From Paenibacillus sp. UNC499MF (GTDB lineage: Bacteria > Bacillota > Bacilli > Paenibacillales > NBRC-103111), in NCBI RefSeq assembly GCF_900107975.1, contig NZ_FNVF01000003.1, forward strand, positions 1 through 64,000: a DNA stretch of 64,000 nt, given 5' to 3'. Position numbers and translations under genes: made by a program. The notes beneath the pieces are model-generated. The model was not told where the DNA came from. It worked only from the letters and a program-made list of their open reading frames with translations, and did no database searches. Below are positions 15,946 to 25,028 of the stretch, one piece after another (the first letter of the stretch is position 1; the number at the start of each line of letters is the position of its first letter).

Positions 15946-17253
15946 TCAGCCGTGGAAAAATCCGATCTGCACGATAAACAGCGCAGCGAACACGTAAAGC
16001 ACAGGATGGATTTCCTTGAACCTTCCCCGGGCCGCCTTCAGTATAATGTAAAAAATAAATCCGATTCCGATGCTCGTCGATACACTGTACGTCAGCGGCA
16101 TCGTGACGAGAACGAGAAAAGCGGGGAAAGATTCCTCGAAATCTTTCCAGTCGATATGCAGCAGATCGGTGATCATATAATAACCGACCACAATCAGTGC
16201 GGGCGCCGTGACAGAAGGCAGGTTAGCCAGCGTTTCCGCTACCGGAGCCAGAAATGACGTGGCGGCCAGCAGCGCGCAGGTGACGACCGACGTCAATCCC
16301 GTCCGGCCCCCTGCGGCTATTCCCGAGCCCGACTCGATCAGTGTCGTTACCGGGCTTGTCCCCATTACGGCGCCGGCCGTAACACCGGCCGCATTCGCCA
16401 TAAGCGCGCTTCTGGAACGGGGGAAAACGCCGTTCTTCATCAGTCCCGCCTGCTCGGCGAGGCTGACAAGCGTTCCGGTCGTATCAAACACCGAAATCAG
16501 CAGAAACGTAAACGTGACGGCGAACAATCCCTGTTCGAATACGCCTTTCACGTCCATCTGCATGAGTGTTCCCGTCATCGTGCCCGGCCAGGCGAACCAG
16601 TGATCCGGCAAAATCAGCAGCCCCATCAGCCAGCCGATCGCGGCCGTCAGCAGCATTCCGATAAAAAGCGCCGCACGGACGCGGTAGGACATCAGAATCA
16701 GAGTGAGCACGAGCCCGATGACGGACAGCAGAGCCGCCGGCTCGTGCAGACTTCCTATCGTGACGAGCGTATCCGGTGAAGCGACGACCAGCTTGGCGTT
16801 TTGCAGCCCTACAAAACAAATAAACAATCCGGTGCCCGCTGTAATCGCATATTTTAACGAAGCCGGAATAGATTCGATCAGCAGCCGGCCGTGCCGGCTG
16901 AGTGAAATCAGCATAAACAGAAGTCCGGCCAAAAATACGGAGCCAAGCGCTACCTGCCAGGACACCCCCGCTCCCTGGACGACGCCGAAGGCAAAAAAAG
17001 CATTGATGCCCATGCCCGGAGCTATGACGATCGGGTAGTTGCCCGCCAGTGCGATTATGAGTGTCGAAAATATAGTCGTCAGGATCGTTGCGATGAAAAC
17101 GGCATGAAAATCCATGCCCGATGCGCTTAAAATGCCGGGATTCACGATCACTACGAACGCCATCGTCATAAACGTCGTACATCCCGCCAGCACTTCCGTC
17201 CCGACCGTCGTCTGGCGTTCTTTTAATTTAAACCATGTTTCTGCCTTGTCCAA
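15946..17253 (-). CDS. pbuG: NCS2/AzgA-type purine permease (adenine/guanine/hypoxanthine)
   Basis: The 435-residue polytopic protein has the features of the AzgA branch of the NCS2 family. These are [27 protein letters not shown] at the N-terminus, the conserved [13 protein letters not shown] segment, [22 protein letters not shown], and the [23 protein letters not shown] block with its conserved Glu. These proton symporters import hypoxanthine, guanine or adenine; B. subtilis PbuG and PbuO are the closest named examples, so the symbol is a best match and not proven. The start is a TTG with AAAGGA about 10 bases upstream. A TACAAT element at about 17292-17297 (minus strand) suggests a promoter close to the gene, leaving little room for a riboswitch. 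Confidence 0.85.
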   Translation of the reverse strand: MDKAETWFKLKERQTTVGTEVLAGCTTFMTMAFVVIVNPGILSASGMDFHAVFIATILTTIFSTLIIALAGNYPIVIAPGMGINAFFAFGVVQGAGVSWQVALGSVFLAGLLFMLISLSRHGRLLIESIPASLKYAITAGTGLFICFVGLQNAKLVVASPDTLVTIGSLHEPAALLSVIGLVLTLILMSYRVRAALFIGMLLTAAIGWLMGLLILPDHWFAWPGTMTGTLMQMDVKGVFEQGLFAVTFTFLLISVFDTTGTLVSLAEQAGLMKNGVFPRSRSALMANAAGVTAGAVMGTSPVTTLIESGSGIAAGGRTGLTSVVTCALLAATSFLAPVAETLANLPSVTAPALIVVGYYMITDLLHIDWKDFEESFPAFLVLVTMPLTYSVSTSIGIGFIFYIILKAARGRFKEIHPVLYVFAALFIVQIGFFHG

Positions 17254-17411
17254 TCAATTCCAGTCCTTTCCTTGCCGCTAATCAAGAATTGTATCATGGA
17301 TTGAGGTAGACTTCACGCTGAATTTATTTCGTGACGGTAGAACCGCACCTTTTACGGTTCTCTATATTTAACATTATTTCCCATGCGATTTAGTTTCAAG
17401 CCCTGCCGACG

Positions 17412-17447
17412 AAAAAGACCCGCTATCCTCATGGATAACAGGTCTTC
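17412..17447 (-). terminator. Terminator of the sulfate uptake operon
   Basis: AAGACC-cgc-TATCC and GGATA-aca-GGTCTT form a stem followed on the minus strand by TTTTT, 30 bases after the last gene of the operon. Confidence 0.75.
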
Positions 17448-17476
17448 ATTAAGTACAGGGTCGCGGGAAAAGCTCG

Positions 17477-17698
17477 CTATCCCCGGCCGTCGCTCGCTTT
17501 ACGCTCGATATGCAGCTTGGCTTCGGCGCCGGCCGCGCTGCGTTTCGTCTCATTGTCAAAACGTTTCCGTTCCGTCCGCTCGATTTGAGCGACCCGGCCG
17601 TCGTGAATAATGATTTGAACAGTTCCATACTCCAATCCGTTAATGCTTTGAATGATCCGGTCAATCCAGACTTCATTCAGTTCAACAGGTTTGGCCAT
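17477..17698 (-). CDS. yezD: YezD family (DUF2292) small protein
   Basis: This 73-residue protein has the full DUF2292 signature: WIDRIIQSINGLEYGTV followed by VQIIIHDGRVAQIERTERKRF. The family is a short (about 55-75 residues) soluble protein of unknown function, often found beside sulfate or sulfonate uptake genes. That fits here because it is the last gene of a sulfate ABC transporter operon; the role is probably tied to sulfur supply, but this is inference. The ATG at 17698 is preferred over one three codons earlier because GAGAGG sits nine bases upstream of it and would overlap the earlier one. It starts 26 bases after the hydrolase gene. Confidence 0.85.
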   Translation of the reverse strand: MAKPVELNEVWIDRIIQSINGLEYGTVQIIIHDGRVAQIERTERKRFDNETKRSAAGAEAKLHIERKASDGRG

Positions 17699-17723
17699 AA
17701 TTCTCATCCTCTCTACCCTCGAT

Positions 17724-18557
17724 TCAAATCATCCAATCGTACCATTCTTTTTTACGCTTCTGCAGGTCTACCAGCCAAGCGGACGTTTTGCCTATTAAAG
17801 TAAAAGTGGCGTCACGGTTCGAGAACGTATGGTCGGCCTGGAAAATGAGTTCCAGATCGCAGCGTCCGTCGGCGCGGAGCCAAAACATTTTTTGATAAAG
17901 CGGGGCGTAATCTACCGGTATGTCTTCGTCCGCCGTGCCGTGTGCGATGAGAACATCTCCCCCGAATTTGCGCAGCTGCTCGAACGGTTGATGCTTGGAG
18001 AGAGAGTCGAAAAAAGCCGGGGTCAGCAGATACCCCTGATAGTCGATGCCTTTGTCCGGCTCCAGCTGGCGATAAGCTTCCTTGCCTACAATCCGTACAA
18101 TGTCATTGTGCGGGTGGGCTACGGCCGACCACATCACCAGGGTCCGGACGCGATGGTCGGAAGCGGCGGTAAGCAGGGCGACCGCGCCGCCCAGGCTGTG
18201 ACCCAGCAGCGTCACGCTGCCGGGGTCCACGCAGTCCAGGCTGAGCGCGTAATCCAGCACCCGGCGTGTCTGGGCGATCATCGGATCGAGTCCTCCCGCT
18301 CCGTAATCGCCGGTGCTTTCACCGCATCCGCCGTAATCGAAGCGGAGTACCATGTAGCCTTGGCTGCTCAATGCCCGCGCCGTCTTGACGAACAGCCGGT
18401 CGACGCCGATCCGGTTGCCGATAAAGCCGTGGCAGATGATGACAACCGGCCATTTGCCCGCGCCTCCTCGGCAGTCGGCCCCCTCCCCGTCAGTCGGATA
18501 GTGCAGCGTAGCCGCCAGTTCCAAATCCCCGCTCGGGATTGTGATGTGATGTTCCAT
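17724..18557 (-). CDS. Alpha/beta hydrolase of the feruloyl/cinnamoyl-esterase-like group
   Basis: The 277-residue hydrolase has the oxyanion segment CHGFIGNRIG, RFDYGGCGESTGD, the nucleophile elbow GHSLGGA near residue 122, the acid Asp in HGTADEDIPVDYA and the catalytic His in QADHTFSNRDA. This layout matches bacterial cinnamoyl/feruloyl esterase-like and BAAT-related enzymes. It is unusual as a member of a sulfate uptake operon: it lies 43 bases after the ATPase gene and 26 bases before yezD, all on one strand. A sulfur-ester or thioester substrate is imaginable but there is no direct evidence. AAAGGA lies eight bases before the ATG. Confidence 0.8.
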   Translation of the reverse strand: MEHHITIPSGDLELAATLHYPTDGEGADCRGGAGKWPVVIICHGFIGNRIGVDRLFVKTARALSSQGYMVLRFDYGGCGESTGDYGAGGLDPMIAQTRRVLDYALSLDCVDPGSVTLLGHSLGGAVALLTAASDHRVRTLVMWSAVAHPHNDIVRIVGKEAYRQLEPDKGIDYQGYLLTPAFFDSLSKHQPFEQLRKFGGDVLIAHGTADEDIPVDYAPLYQKMFWLRADGRCDLELIFQADHTFSNRDATFTLIGKTSAWLVDLQKRKKEWYDWMI

Positions 18558-18599
18558 AGCCCTAGTCCTTTCTGCAAGTGCGCTTCTGTGAGGTCCGGA

Positions 18600-19655
18600 T
18601 CAGATATGAACCGGCATGGGATCGTTTTTTAAGGCATTTTCAACAGTTCTTGTCTGATTGCCGTCGAAGATATACAAGCGGTGGACCAGAACATGGACAC
18701 GGTCCCCCGCTTCAAGCTGAGGCAGTTCCAGGGAACGGTAGCCCACCAGTAGGTTGGGTCCGCTCTCCACTTCGATCTGCCAGTTCGAACCGCGGAAATA
18801 CGTGCTTCTGACGATCGCCTCCGCCGAAGCCGTCTGGCGGCTGATTTCGCCGGGCAGCCCGATCTCCACGAATTCCGGCCGGACGACAGCGGACGCCTCT
18901 CCCGCTTCGGCAAACCCGATCAGGGAGCCGGCTTCCTCCAGCGGCGAAGACTCGCCGATAAAAGAAGCGACGAACGGAGTCAGCGGCTCGCGGTAAATGT
19001 CGATCGGCGAGCCTTTCTGCTCGATCCGGCCTTTGTTGACGATCATGATTTCGTCGGCCACTTCGACCGCTTCTTCCTGGTCGTGAGTGACGAAGATCGT
19101 CGTGATGCCGACCCGGGAAATCATTTCCCGCAGCCAGCTGCGCAGCTCCTTGCGGACTTTCGCGTCAATCGCCGCGAACGGTTCATCCAGCAGGAGCAGC
19201 TGCGGCTCGGGTGCGAGCGCCCGGGCGAAAGCCACCCGCTGGCGCTGGCCGCCGGACAGCTGGTGCGGCAGCCGCTTCTCCAGGCCCGCCAGGCCGGTCA
19301 ACTGGAGCAGCTCATGGACGCGGGTGCGGATTTCCGCCTTGCCGCGCTTCTGCACCTGGAGGCCGAAAGCGATGTTGTCGTACACGGACATATGCTTGAA
19401 CAGCGCATAGTTCTGAAAAACAAACCCGATATGGCGTTCCTGCGGCATAAGGTCATTTACCTTTTCGCCGTGGAACAGAATCTCTCCCGAATCGGGCGAC
19501 TCCAGTCCGGCAAGCATCCGGAGTATCGTCGTTTTGCCTCCTCCGCTCGGGCCCAGAAGGCCGATCAGCTTGCCCTGCTCAATATCGAACGAAATATTTT
19601 TGGCGGCTTCATAGGAGCCGAACGACTTGTTGATTCCTTTTACACTGATATGCAT
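18600..19655 (-). CDS. cysA: Sulfate/thiosulfate ABC transporter ATP-binding protein CysA
   Basis: The 351-residue ATPase has Walker A GPSGGGKTT near residue 36, the Q-loop VFQNYALFKHM, the signature LSGGQRQRVAFARAL, Walker B LLLLDEPFAAID and the switch His in THDQEEAVE. A C-terminal TOBE-like regulatory domain (residues about 235-340) completes the CysA layout. It powers import of sulfate and thiosulfate through CysT and CysW. The start is firm: GGAGGGGAG lies seven bases upstream, inside the last codons of cysW, so the two are translationally coupled, with a gap of only three bases. Confidence 0.9.
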   Translation of the reverse strand: MHISVKGINKSFGSYEAAKNISFDIEQGKLIGLLGPSGGGKTTILRMLAGLESPDSGEILFHGEKVNDLMPQERHIGFVFQNYALFKHMSVYDNIAFGLQVQKRGKAEIRTRVHELLQLTGLAGLEKRLPHQLSGGQRQRVAFARALAPEPQLLLLDEPFAAIDAKVRKELRSWLREMISRVGITTIFVTHDQEEAVEVADEIMIVNKGRIEQKGSPIDIYREPLTPFVASFIGESSPLEEAGSLIGFAEAGEASAVVRPEFVEIGLPGEISRQTASAEAIVRSTYFRGSNWQIEVESGPNLLVGYRSLELPQLEAGDRVHVLVHRLYIFDGNQTRTVENALKNDPMPVHI

Positions 19656-19658
19656 AGG

Positions 19659-20570
19659 TTAACTCCCCTCCGTTGCCTGGTTTAAACCGGAATCGGCATG
19701 CTGCCGGTTGGACTGGTGGAACTTCCATTCGGCCAGACTTTTCACGATCAGCGTCAGCACGGCCAGCATAACGAGCAGGGAAGCAACCGCAAATGCAGCC
19801 GAAAATTGATATTCGTTGTATAAAATCTCGATATGGAGCGGAACGGTATTCGTCTTGCCCCGGATATGACCCGAGACGACCGAGACGGCACCGAACTCCC
19901 CCATCGCTCTCGCATTGCATAAAATGATTCCGTACAGCAGTCCCCATTTGATGTTGGGGAGGGTCACTTTCCAGAAAATACGCCAGCCTTTGGCGCCGAG
20001 TGTGGCCGCCGCTTCTTCCTCCTGCGTGCCCTGAGCCTGCATAAGCGGAATCAGTTCCCTCGCAACGAACGGGAAGGTGATGAACACGGTCGCGAGCACG
20101 ATGCCCGGCAGGGCAAACACGATCTTGAGATCGTGATCGGCCAGCCACGGACCGAACCAGCCTTTCGTCCCGAACAGCAGAATAAACATGAGACCCGCAA
20201 TGACGGGCGAAATGGCGAACGGAAGGTCGATCAGCGTAACCAGCACGTTCTTGCCGCGGAATTTAAACTTCGTGATCGCCCAGGCTGCCGCCACGCCGAA
20301 CACCACGTTCAGCGGAACGGCTATCGCCGCCGTCGTCAGCGTCAGCCGGATGGCCGCCCATGCCTCTTTCTGGGTCAGCGCCGCCAGATAAACTTCGGTG
20401 CCTTTTTTGAAGGCCTGGATAAAAACCGTCACAAGCGGCAGCACCAGAAGTAGGGTCAGAAACAGCAGGGCTCCCCCGATCAGAAGCCACTGGACGGCCT
20501 TGGGCTCGGTGATATGCTTCGCCGGTTCCGACGAAGGCCCGTTCAGGTTTGCAGCTACGTTGCCTGCCAT
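19659..20570 (-). CDS. cysW: Sulfate ABC transporter permease CysW
   Basis: A 303-residue inner-membrane permease with six predicted helices and the EAA-type loop ([40 protein letters not shown]) that docks onto the ATPase. The segment [32 protein letters not shown] and [35 protein letters not shown] are typical for CysW, the second of the two non-identical permeases. An N-terminal extension of about 25 polar residues precedes the first helix. AAAGGAG lies ten bases before the ATG. It stands between cysT and cysA in the usual order P-T-W-A. Confidence 0.9.
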   Translation of the reverse strand: MAGNVAANLNGPSSEPAKHITEPKAVQWLLIGGALLFLTLLLVLPLVTVFIQAFKKGTEVYLAALTQKEAWAAIRLTLTTAAIAVPLNVVFGVAAAWAITKFKFRGKNVLVTLIDLPFAISPVIAGLMFILLFGTKGWFGPWLADHDLKIVFALPGIVLATVFITFPFVARELIPLMQAQGTQEEEAAATLGAKGWRIFWKVTLPNIKWGLLYGIILCNARAMGEFGAVSVVSGHIRGKTNTVPLHIEILYNEYQFSAAFAVASLLVMLAVLTLIVKSLAEWKFHQSNRQHADSGLNQATEGS

Positions 20571-20592
20571 TATGCTTCAGCTCCTTTCGCGG

Positions 20593-21426
20593 TCATCCGC
20601 TCACCCGCCGGTTGGATTTCATCTGCAGCGCGTTGGTGACGAGCAGCAGCACGAACGAGATGATCAGCATGACCAGAGCTATGGCTGTCGCCCCGGCATA
20701 GTCGTACTGCTCCAGCTTCGTCATGATGAGCAGCGGCGTAATCTCCGTCTTCATCGGCATGTTGCCGGAAATGAAGACGACGGAGCCGTACTCGCCGATC
20801 GCCCGGGCGAAGGCGAGGGTGAACCCCGTCAGCAGCGCGGGCACCAGCTGCGGAAAAATGACGCGGCGGAACGTACGCCAGCGTGAAGCGCCGAGGCTCA
20901 CGGCCGCCTCTTCCGTTTCGTGTTCCAGCTCCTGCAGCACAGGCTGCACGGTGCGGACCACGAACGGAAGCCCGATAAACGTGAGCGCGATGATGATGCC
21001 AAGCGGCGAATACGCCGCCTTGATGCCGAGCGGAGCGAGCAGGCTGCCGATCCAGCCGTTGTCGGCATACAGGCTTGTCAGCGCGATGCCGGCCACGGCC
21101 GTCGGGAGCGCGAAGGGCATGTCGACCAGCGCGTCGACGAACCGTTTGCCCGGAAAGCGGTAGCGCACAAGCACCCAGGCCACGAGCAGGCCGAATACGG
21201 TATTGACCAGCGCGGCAGCCAAAGAAGCGCCGAAGCTGAGCTTGTAGGAGGCGACCACCCGTTCATCGGTGACTGCCTGCCAGAACTGGGCGAAGGTCAG
21301 CCCCGTCGTTTTCCACACGACCGCGGAAAGCGGGAAAAGCACGAGCAGGCTCAAGTAAAGCACCGTAAAGCCCATCGACAAGCCGAACCCGGGTAAAATA
21401 CGTTTCGTTTTGTTTCGTCTTCCCAT
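20593..21426 (-). CDS. cysT: Sulfate ABC transporter permease CysT
   Basis: A 277-residue permease with a first helix ([25 protein letters not shown]), the [28 protein letters not shown] segment and the EAA loop ([39 protein letters not shown]). [28 protein letters not shown] is the CysT hallmark. The ATG at 21426 (MGRRNKTKR) is chosen because GGGGA lies ten bases upstream. An earlier in-frame ATG 21 codons away would begin inside the gap to the binding-protein gene and has no ribosome site. It pairs with CysW to form the transmembrane path. Confidence 0.9.
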   Translation of the reverse strand: MGRRNKTKRILPGFGLSMGFTVLYLSLLVLFPLSAVVWKTTGLTFAQFWQAVTDERVVASYKLSFGASLAAALVNTVFGLLVAWVLVRYRFPGKRFVDALVDMPFALPTAVAGIALTSLYADNGWIGSLLAPLGIKAAYSPLGIIIALTFIGLPFVVRTVQPVLQELEHETEEAAVSLGASRWRTFRRVIFPQLVPALLTGFTLAFARAIGEYGSVVFISGNMPMKTEITPLLIMTKLEQYDYAGATAIALVMLIISFVLLLVTNALQMKSNRRVSG

Positions 21427-21495
21427 TGCGAACACGTCCCCTTGATCGCAGACCGAGTGGTGCCGGTTTGTACCGTCGCACCCGGGCACGCAGTT

Positions 21496-22590
21496 TTATT
21501 TCGGTTTGTAAATCTGGTCGAATACGCCGCCGTCGGCGAAGTGTGTTTTCTGGACTTTCGCCCAGCCGCCGAATTCGGGATCGTCGATTTTAAACAGGTT
21601 CACTTGCTTGAATTGATTTTCGTACTGCTTCGCAACGGATTCCAGACGCGGCCGGTAGTAATTTTTCGCGGCGATTTTCTGGCCTTCCTCCGTGTACAGG
21701 TAGTCCAGATAAGCCTGGGCCACTTCTTTCGTGCCTTTCTTGTCGGCATTCTTGTCAACTACCGCAACAGGAGGCTCCGCCAGCACGCTGATCGAAGGCG
21801 TCACGATCTCGAACTTATCCTTGCCCAGCTCGTTGAGCGACAGGTAGGCTTCGTTCTCCCATGCGATCAGGACGTCGCCGAGTCCTCTTTCCACGAAGGT
21901 CGTCGTTGAATCGCGCGCTCCCGTTCCGAGCACCGGCGCGTTTTTGAACAATTGGGTTACGAATTCCTTCGCTTTGGCTTCGTCGTTGTTGTTCTTCTTG
22001 AGCGCGTAGCCCCAGGCCGCTACATAGTTCCAGCGCGCTCCGCCGGAAGTTTTCGGATTGGGGGTGATGACGGACACGCCAGGCTTGATGAGATCGTCCC
22101 AGTCCTTGATTCCTTTCGGATTGCCTTTGCGTACGAGAAATACGATCGTCGATGTGTATGGAGTGCTGTTGTCTTTCAGTTCCGTTTCCCAGCCTTTATC
22201 AATAAGACCCGCCGCTTGAACCTGATCGATATCGTAAGCCAGCGCTAGCGTAACCACGTCCGCTTCCAGTCCGTCGATGACCGAGCGGGCCTGTTTGCCC
22301 GAACCGCCGTGAGACTGGCTGACCGTTACGGTCTGGCCTTTCTTTTCTTTCCAGTACTTAATGAAGGCTTCGTTGTATTCCTGGTACAGTTCTCTCGTCG
22401 GGTCATAAGATACATTAAGCAGTTCGACCGATTTTGGTGCGGAGCCGCCGTTATCCGTTCCCGTTTTCGTAGATGCCGTTTCGTTTCCTCCGCCGCAAGC
22501 GGTCAAACCGGTGAGCAGCGAAGTCAGGGCAAGGACGGAAACCGTGCGTCCGAGAACCCTTTTGAAAGAATGCGATTGTAAAGCAGCCAT
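21496..22590 (-). CDS. Sulfate-binding lipoprotein of the sulfate ABC transporter
   Basis: The 364-residue substrate-binding protein has an N-terminal signal ending in the lipobox LTGLTAC followed by GGG, so it is anchored to the outer face of the membrane. Motifs of the Sbp/CysP (prokaryotic sulfate-binding) family are present: [94 protein letters not shown]. The SGGARWNY and GGSGKQAR loops bind the sulfate oxyanion. It is the first gene of the operon. The ATG at 22590 has AAAGGGG nine bases upstream; one two codons earlier is too close. The symbol is left blank because sbp and cysP are both used. Confidence 0.9.
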   Translation of the reverse strand: MAALQSHSFKRVLGRTVSVLALTSLLTGLTACGGGNETASTKTGTDNGGSAPKSVELLNVSYDPTRELYQEYNEAFIKYWKEKKGQTVTVSQSHGGSGKQARSVIDGLEADVVTLALAYDIDQVQAAGLIDKGWETELKDNSTPYTSTIVFLVRKGNPKGIKDWDDLIKPGVSVITPNPKTSGGARWNYVAAWGYALKKNNNDEAKAKEFVTQLFKNAPVLGTGARDSTTTFVERGLGDVLIAWENEAYLSLNELGKDKFEIVTPSISVLAEPPVAVVDKNADKKGTKEVAQAYLDYLYTEEGQKIAAKNYYRPRLESVAKQYENQFKQVNLFKIDDPEFGGWAKVQKTHFADGGVFDQIYKPK

Positions 22591-22920
22591 GTACATATAC
22601 CCCTTTCGAATTTGGCACCTCGTTGTCTAGCTTTTCACATTCCCTACTGAACTTTTTCTTCGCGTCTCCGGTGATCCGGTGGACAAAATAAACAAATCCT
22701 ATAAGTTTAGTAAGAATTATTTATACATCAATATAGCATCGCCTATAAATCGTGTCAATACGTTTTTTTGCAAAAAATGTAAGTGCCCGTCCACCGGTCT
22801 CCGAGGAAAAAAATCCCCCGTTTCAAACCTACCTGCAGCGTGTAAGAAAGGCGTGGGAGTTATCTTGGAAACAAGCCGGCAAGCCCAGAAATCACTTGCT
22901 TCAATGGAGGTCAAAGAAAG
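22591..22920. other. Intergenic region before the sulfate operon
   Basis: The region is AT-rich and holds the operon promoter on the minus strand (22730-22758) and a long transcribed leader of about 130 bases. No S-box, T-box or terminator was seen in it. The plus-strand side carries the ribosome site of the gene at 22921. Confidence 0.5.
22730..22758 (-). promoter_or_regulatory. Sigma-A promoter of the sulfate uptake operon
   Basis: On the minus strand TTGACA (22753-22758) is followed after exactly 17 bases by TATATT (22730-22735), near-consensus for the vegetative sigma factor. About 17-36 bases downstream of the -10 (22694-22713) is an AT-rich segment with TAAACTTATAGGATT on the minus strand that could be an operator for a CymR/CysL-type sulfur regulator; the operator call is speculative. 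Confidence 0.7.
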
Positions 22921-23118
22921 ATGAACAACAATTTAACCGCAGACGCCGAACGCGTTTTAATCGTTTATTTGAATAATGACATCGTGGTGGAAAATGTACC
23001 GGGAGAAGTCGATGTAGACTCTTATCTCGACGAACAGGATTACGACGCGCGTCAAGTCGAGCTGATTTCAATGGGCGAGTTTAACGATCGCCTGGATCAG
23101 ATGCTGCTTCAATACTAG
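22921..23118 (+). CDS. Small acidic hypothetical protein, 65 residues
   Basis: A soluble protein with a high share of Asp, Asn and Glu. The N-terminal half alternates short strands (VLIVYLNNDIVVENVPGEVDVDSYL) and the rest is probably helical (EFNDRLDQMLLQY). GGAGG lies ten bases before the ATG and a strong terminator follows, which supports a real monocistronic gene. It diverges from the sulfate operon. I do not recognise the family and no binding motif or cysteine is visible. Confidence 0.65.
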   Translation: MNNNLTADAERVLIVYLNNDIVVENVPGEVDVDSYLDEQDYDARQVELISMGEFNDRLDQMLLQY

Positions 23119-23180
23119 TCGCTCGTTCCATCAACTTGCATGATAGTGAAAAAAACAGAAGCCTCCGGGCTTTTCACATA

Positions 23181-23219
23181 AAAAGGCAGTTCCTTTCGTT
23201 AGAAAGGAACTGCCTTTTT
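23181..23219 (+). terminator. Terminator after the 65-residue gene
   Basis: AAAAGGCAGTTCCTTTC pairs almost perfectly with GAAAGGAACTGCCTTTTT. Confidence 0.9.
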
Positions 23220-23354
23220 CAACGTGGGTATGCTCCGGTCCGCCTTAATGGATGCGAACATGGAGCCGGGAATCTCCGGACGGCTTCGCCGCTCCCTGAC
23301 GCAGAGCGCATTGCAGAAGCCGGGTGATTCTCCGTCCAAACCGCCCGCTAACGG

Positions 23355-23414
23355 CTTCGCCGGCATCCGTTCCTGCTTATGTATACCCATACGCAGCAAC
23401 GGATGCCGGCGAAG
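23355..23414. repeat. Long perfect inverted repeat (palindromic element)
   Basis: A 17-base arm beginning CTTCGCCGG (23355-23371) is matched exactly by its complement at 23398-23414. Further pairing inside (CTGC/GCAG and GTAT/ATAC) leaves a small loop. There is no T-run, so it is not an ordinary terminator. It lies in the gap between the 65-residue gene and the AIM24 gene, where I see no gene. Confidence 0.8.
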
Positions 23415-23520
23415 TCCTAAAAGCCCGCCGGCGTCAGAAACTTATCCCCTGCCGGACAGCTCGCCCGAATGACGGCGACCCCAGTCCGCATTATCCGAGG
23501 CTTTCCATGAGACGAACCCT

Positions 23521-24309
23521 CTAGCGGCCTTCGAACAGATTGCCGAGTCCTCCGAGTACGCTGCCTTCTTCCTTGCCGCGAACAGAACCGCTCAACACTC
23601 TTTCGGCCAGGCGGCTGAACGGCAGCGACTGCAGCCATACTTTGCCCGGTCCTCTCAGCGTGACGAAGAACAGCCCTTCGCCTCCGAAGACGGCGGTTTT
23701 GATGCCCTTTACGAACTCGATGTCATACTGGACGTCCGGCGTCATCGCGACGAAGCAGCCCGTATCGACGCGCAGCACCTCGCCCGGCTGAAGCTCGCGC
23801 TCCAGAATGGAACCGCAGGCATGCACGAAGCCAAGTCCGTCGCCTTCCAGCTTCTGCATGATGAAGCCTTCGCCTCCGAAGAAGCCCGCGCCCAGCTTGC
23901 GCTGCAGCTCGATACCGATGGATACGCCTTTGGCCGCGCACAGGAACGAGTCCTTCTGGCAGATGAGCTTGCCGCCCAGCGCCTGCAGATCCATCGGAAT
24001 GATTTTACCCGGATACGGAGCGGCGAACGTGACATGCTCTTTGCCCCGCCCGTTGTTGGTGTAGACGGTCATAAACAAGCTCTCGCCGGTAAGCAGCCGT
24101 TTGCCCGCTCCCATCAGCTTGCCCATCAGACCGCGGCCGCCGCCACCGCTGCCCGATCCGTCGCCGAAGATCGTTTCCATACCGATGCTGCCTTCCATCA
24201 TCATCATGCTGCCCGCTTCGGCGACGACGCTTTCCTGCGGGTCCAGCTCAATTTCTACGTATTGCATTTCATTTCCATGAATTTTGTAGTCAATTTCATG
24301 AGCGTTCAA
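23521..24309 (-). CDS. AIM24/TIGR00266 family protein
   Basis: The 262-residue protein is an all-beta family member with the typical pattern [22 protein letters not shown] near the N-terminus, repeated Gly-rich turns ([62 protein letters not shown]) and no cysteine cluster. Homologues (DUF124, TIGR00266) are widespread in bacteria and related to mitochondrial AIM24; the biochemical role is unknown. The start is a TTG with GAGGAG about nine bases upstream. The C-terminal ~20 residues ([18 protein letters not shown]) are a variable tail. It lies alone on the minus strand between unrelated genes. Confidence 0.8.
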   Translation of the reverse strand: MNAHEIDYKIHGNEMQYVEIELDPQESVVAEAGSMMMMEGSIGMETIFGDGSGSGGGGRGLMGKLMGAGKRLLTGESLFMTVYTNNGRGKEHVTFAAPYPGKIIPMDLQALGGKLICQKDSFLCAAKGVSIGIELQRKLGAGFFGGEGFIMQKLEGDGLGFVHACGSILERELQPGEVLRVDTGCFVAMTPDVQYDIEFVKGIKTAVFGGEGLFFVTLRGPGKVWLQSLPFSRLAERVLSGSVRGKEEGSVLGGLGNLFEGR

Positions 24310-24437
24310 TCACAAGCACTCCTCTGTTTAGTGGGATAAGAACCGGTTTTATTGACGCGTAACTTTACCTATTGGTACGGTTCGGAAAGCCGCCGGTTCC
24401 GCTTCCAGTCAAAAAACTTACGCGCGCTTGACGCTCG

Positions 24438-24917
24438 TCAATCGGCTTCCCGTTCCGCTTTGCGTTTCCTTCGCGCCTCATAGCGTGACGGAGCGGATTC
24501 GTACAAGCGCATTTCCCGCTCCGTCTCCGGTATAACCGCAGGAACGGGAGTCGGCCGGCCTTCGTCGTCCAAGGCTACGAACGTGATAAACGAGGTGGCG
24601 GTAGTCCGTCTTTCGCCGGTAAACATGTTTTCGGCCACCACCCGCACGTAGACCTCCATGGAGCTGCGGTGCGTCCAGGAGACGAAGGCTTCCAGCTCGA
24701 TGGCTTCCCCCAAATGCACGGGTGACAGGAAGTCAAGGCTGTCGCTTGAAGCCGTCACGACTCCGCGCCGGCAGTGGCGCATGCTTGCGATTGTCGCGAT
24801 CTTGTCGATATATTCCATGATTTTGCCGCCGAAAACCGTCCCGTGATAGTTCGTATCCAGCGGAAAAATAACCTCGGTCATGATAGAGCGGGAGGTGCTC
24901 GTCGGTTTCGCTTCCAT
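24438..24917 (-). CDS. Hotdog-fold acyl-CoA thioesterase
   Basis: The 159-residue protein has the acyl-CoA hydrolase (BFIT/BACH-type) pattern: PLDTNYHGTVFGGKIMEYIDKIATIASMRH, then VTASSDSLDFLSPVHLGEAIELEAFVSWTHRSSMEVYVRV and ATSFITFVAL. The N-x-x-G-x-x-F-G-G loop and following D are the usual active-site region. It probably cleaves medium- or long-chain acyl-CoA, like B. subtilis YkhA. A basic C-terminal tail (RYEARRKRKAEREAD) may be disordered. AAGGAGG lies about eleven bases before the ATG. It is followed by the AIM24 gene on the same strand after 128 bases. Confidence 0.85.
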   Translation of the reverse strand: MEAKPTSTSRSIMTEVIFPLDTNYHGTVFGGKIMEYIDKIATIASMRHCRRGVVTASSDSLDFLSPVHLGEAIELEAFVSWTHRSSMEVYVRVVAENMFTGERRTTATSFITFVALDDEGRPTPVPAVIPETEREMRLYESAPSRYEARRKRKAEREAD

Positions 24918-25028
24918 AGGGGTTCATGCCTCCTTCTCATCGGCGGTACGAAAGCCGGTAAAATCCGGCCCCCGCTCCGTTCTTTTTCGTAACGCTAATC
25001 CGGCTCGCCTCCACTTGCGCGTATGGCT

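Noticed and set aside
17290-17420. Purine riboswitch upstream of the NCS2 permease
   Set aside because: Only a TTCTACCG-like segment and two hairpins are present. The conserved core order (TATA, P2, GTTTCTACC, P3, ACTA) is not met and a -10 element lies downstream of it.
22591-22920. SAM riboswitch or T-box before the sulfate operon
   Set aside because: None of the conserved S-box or T-box elements are present; the leader has no terminator.
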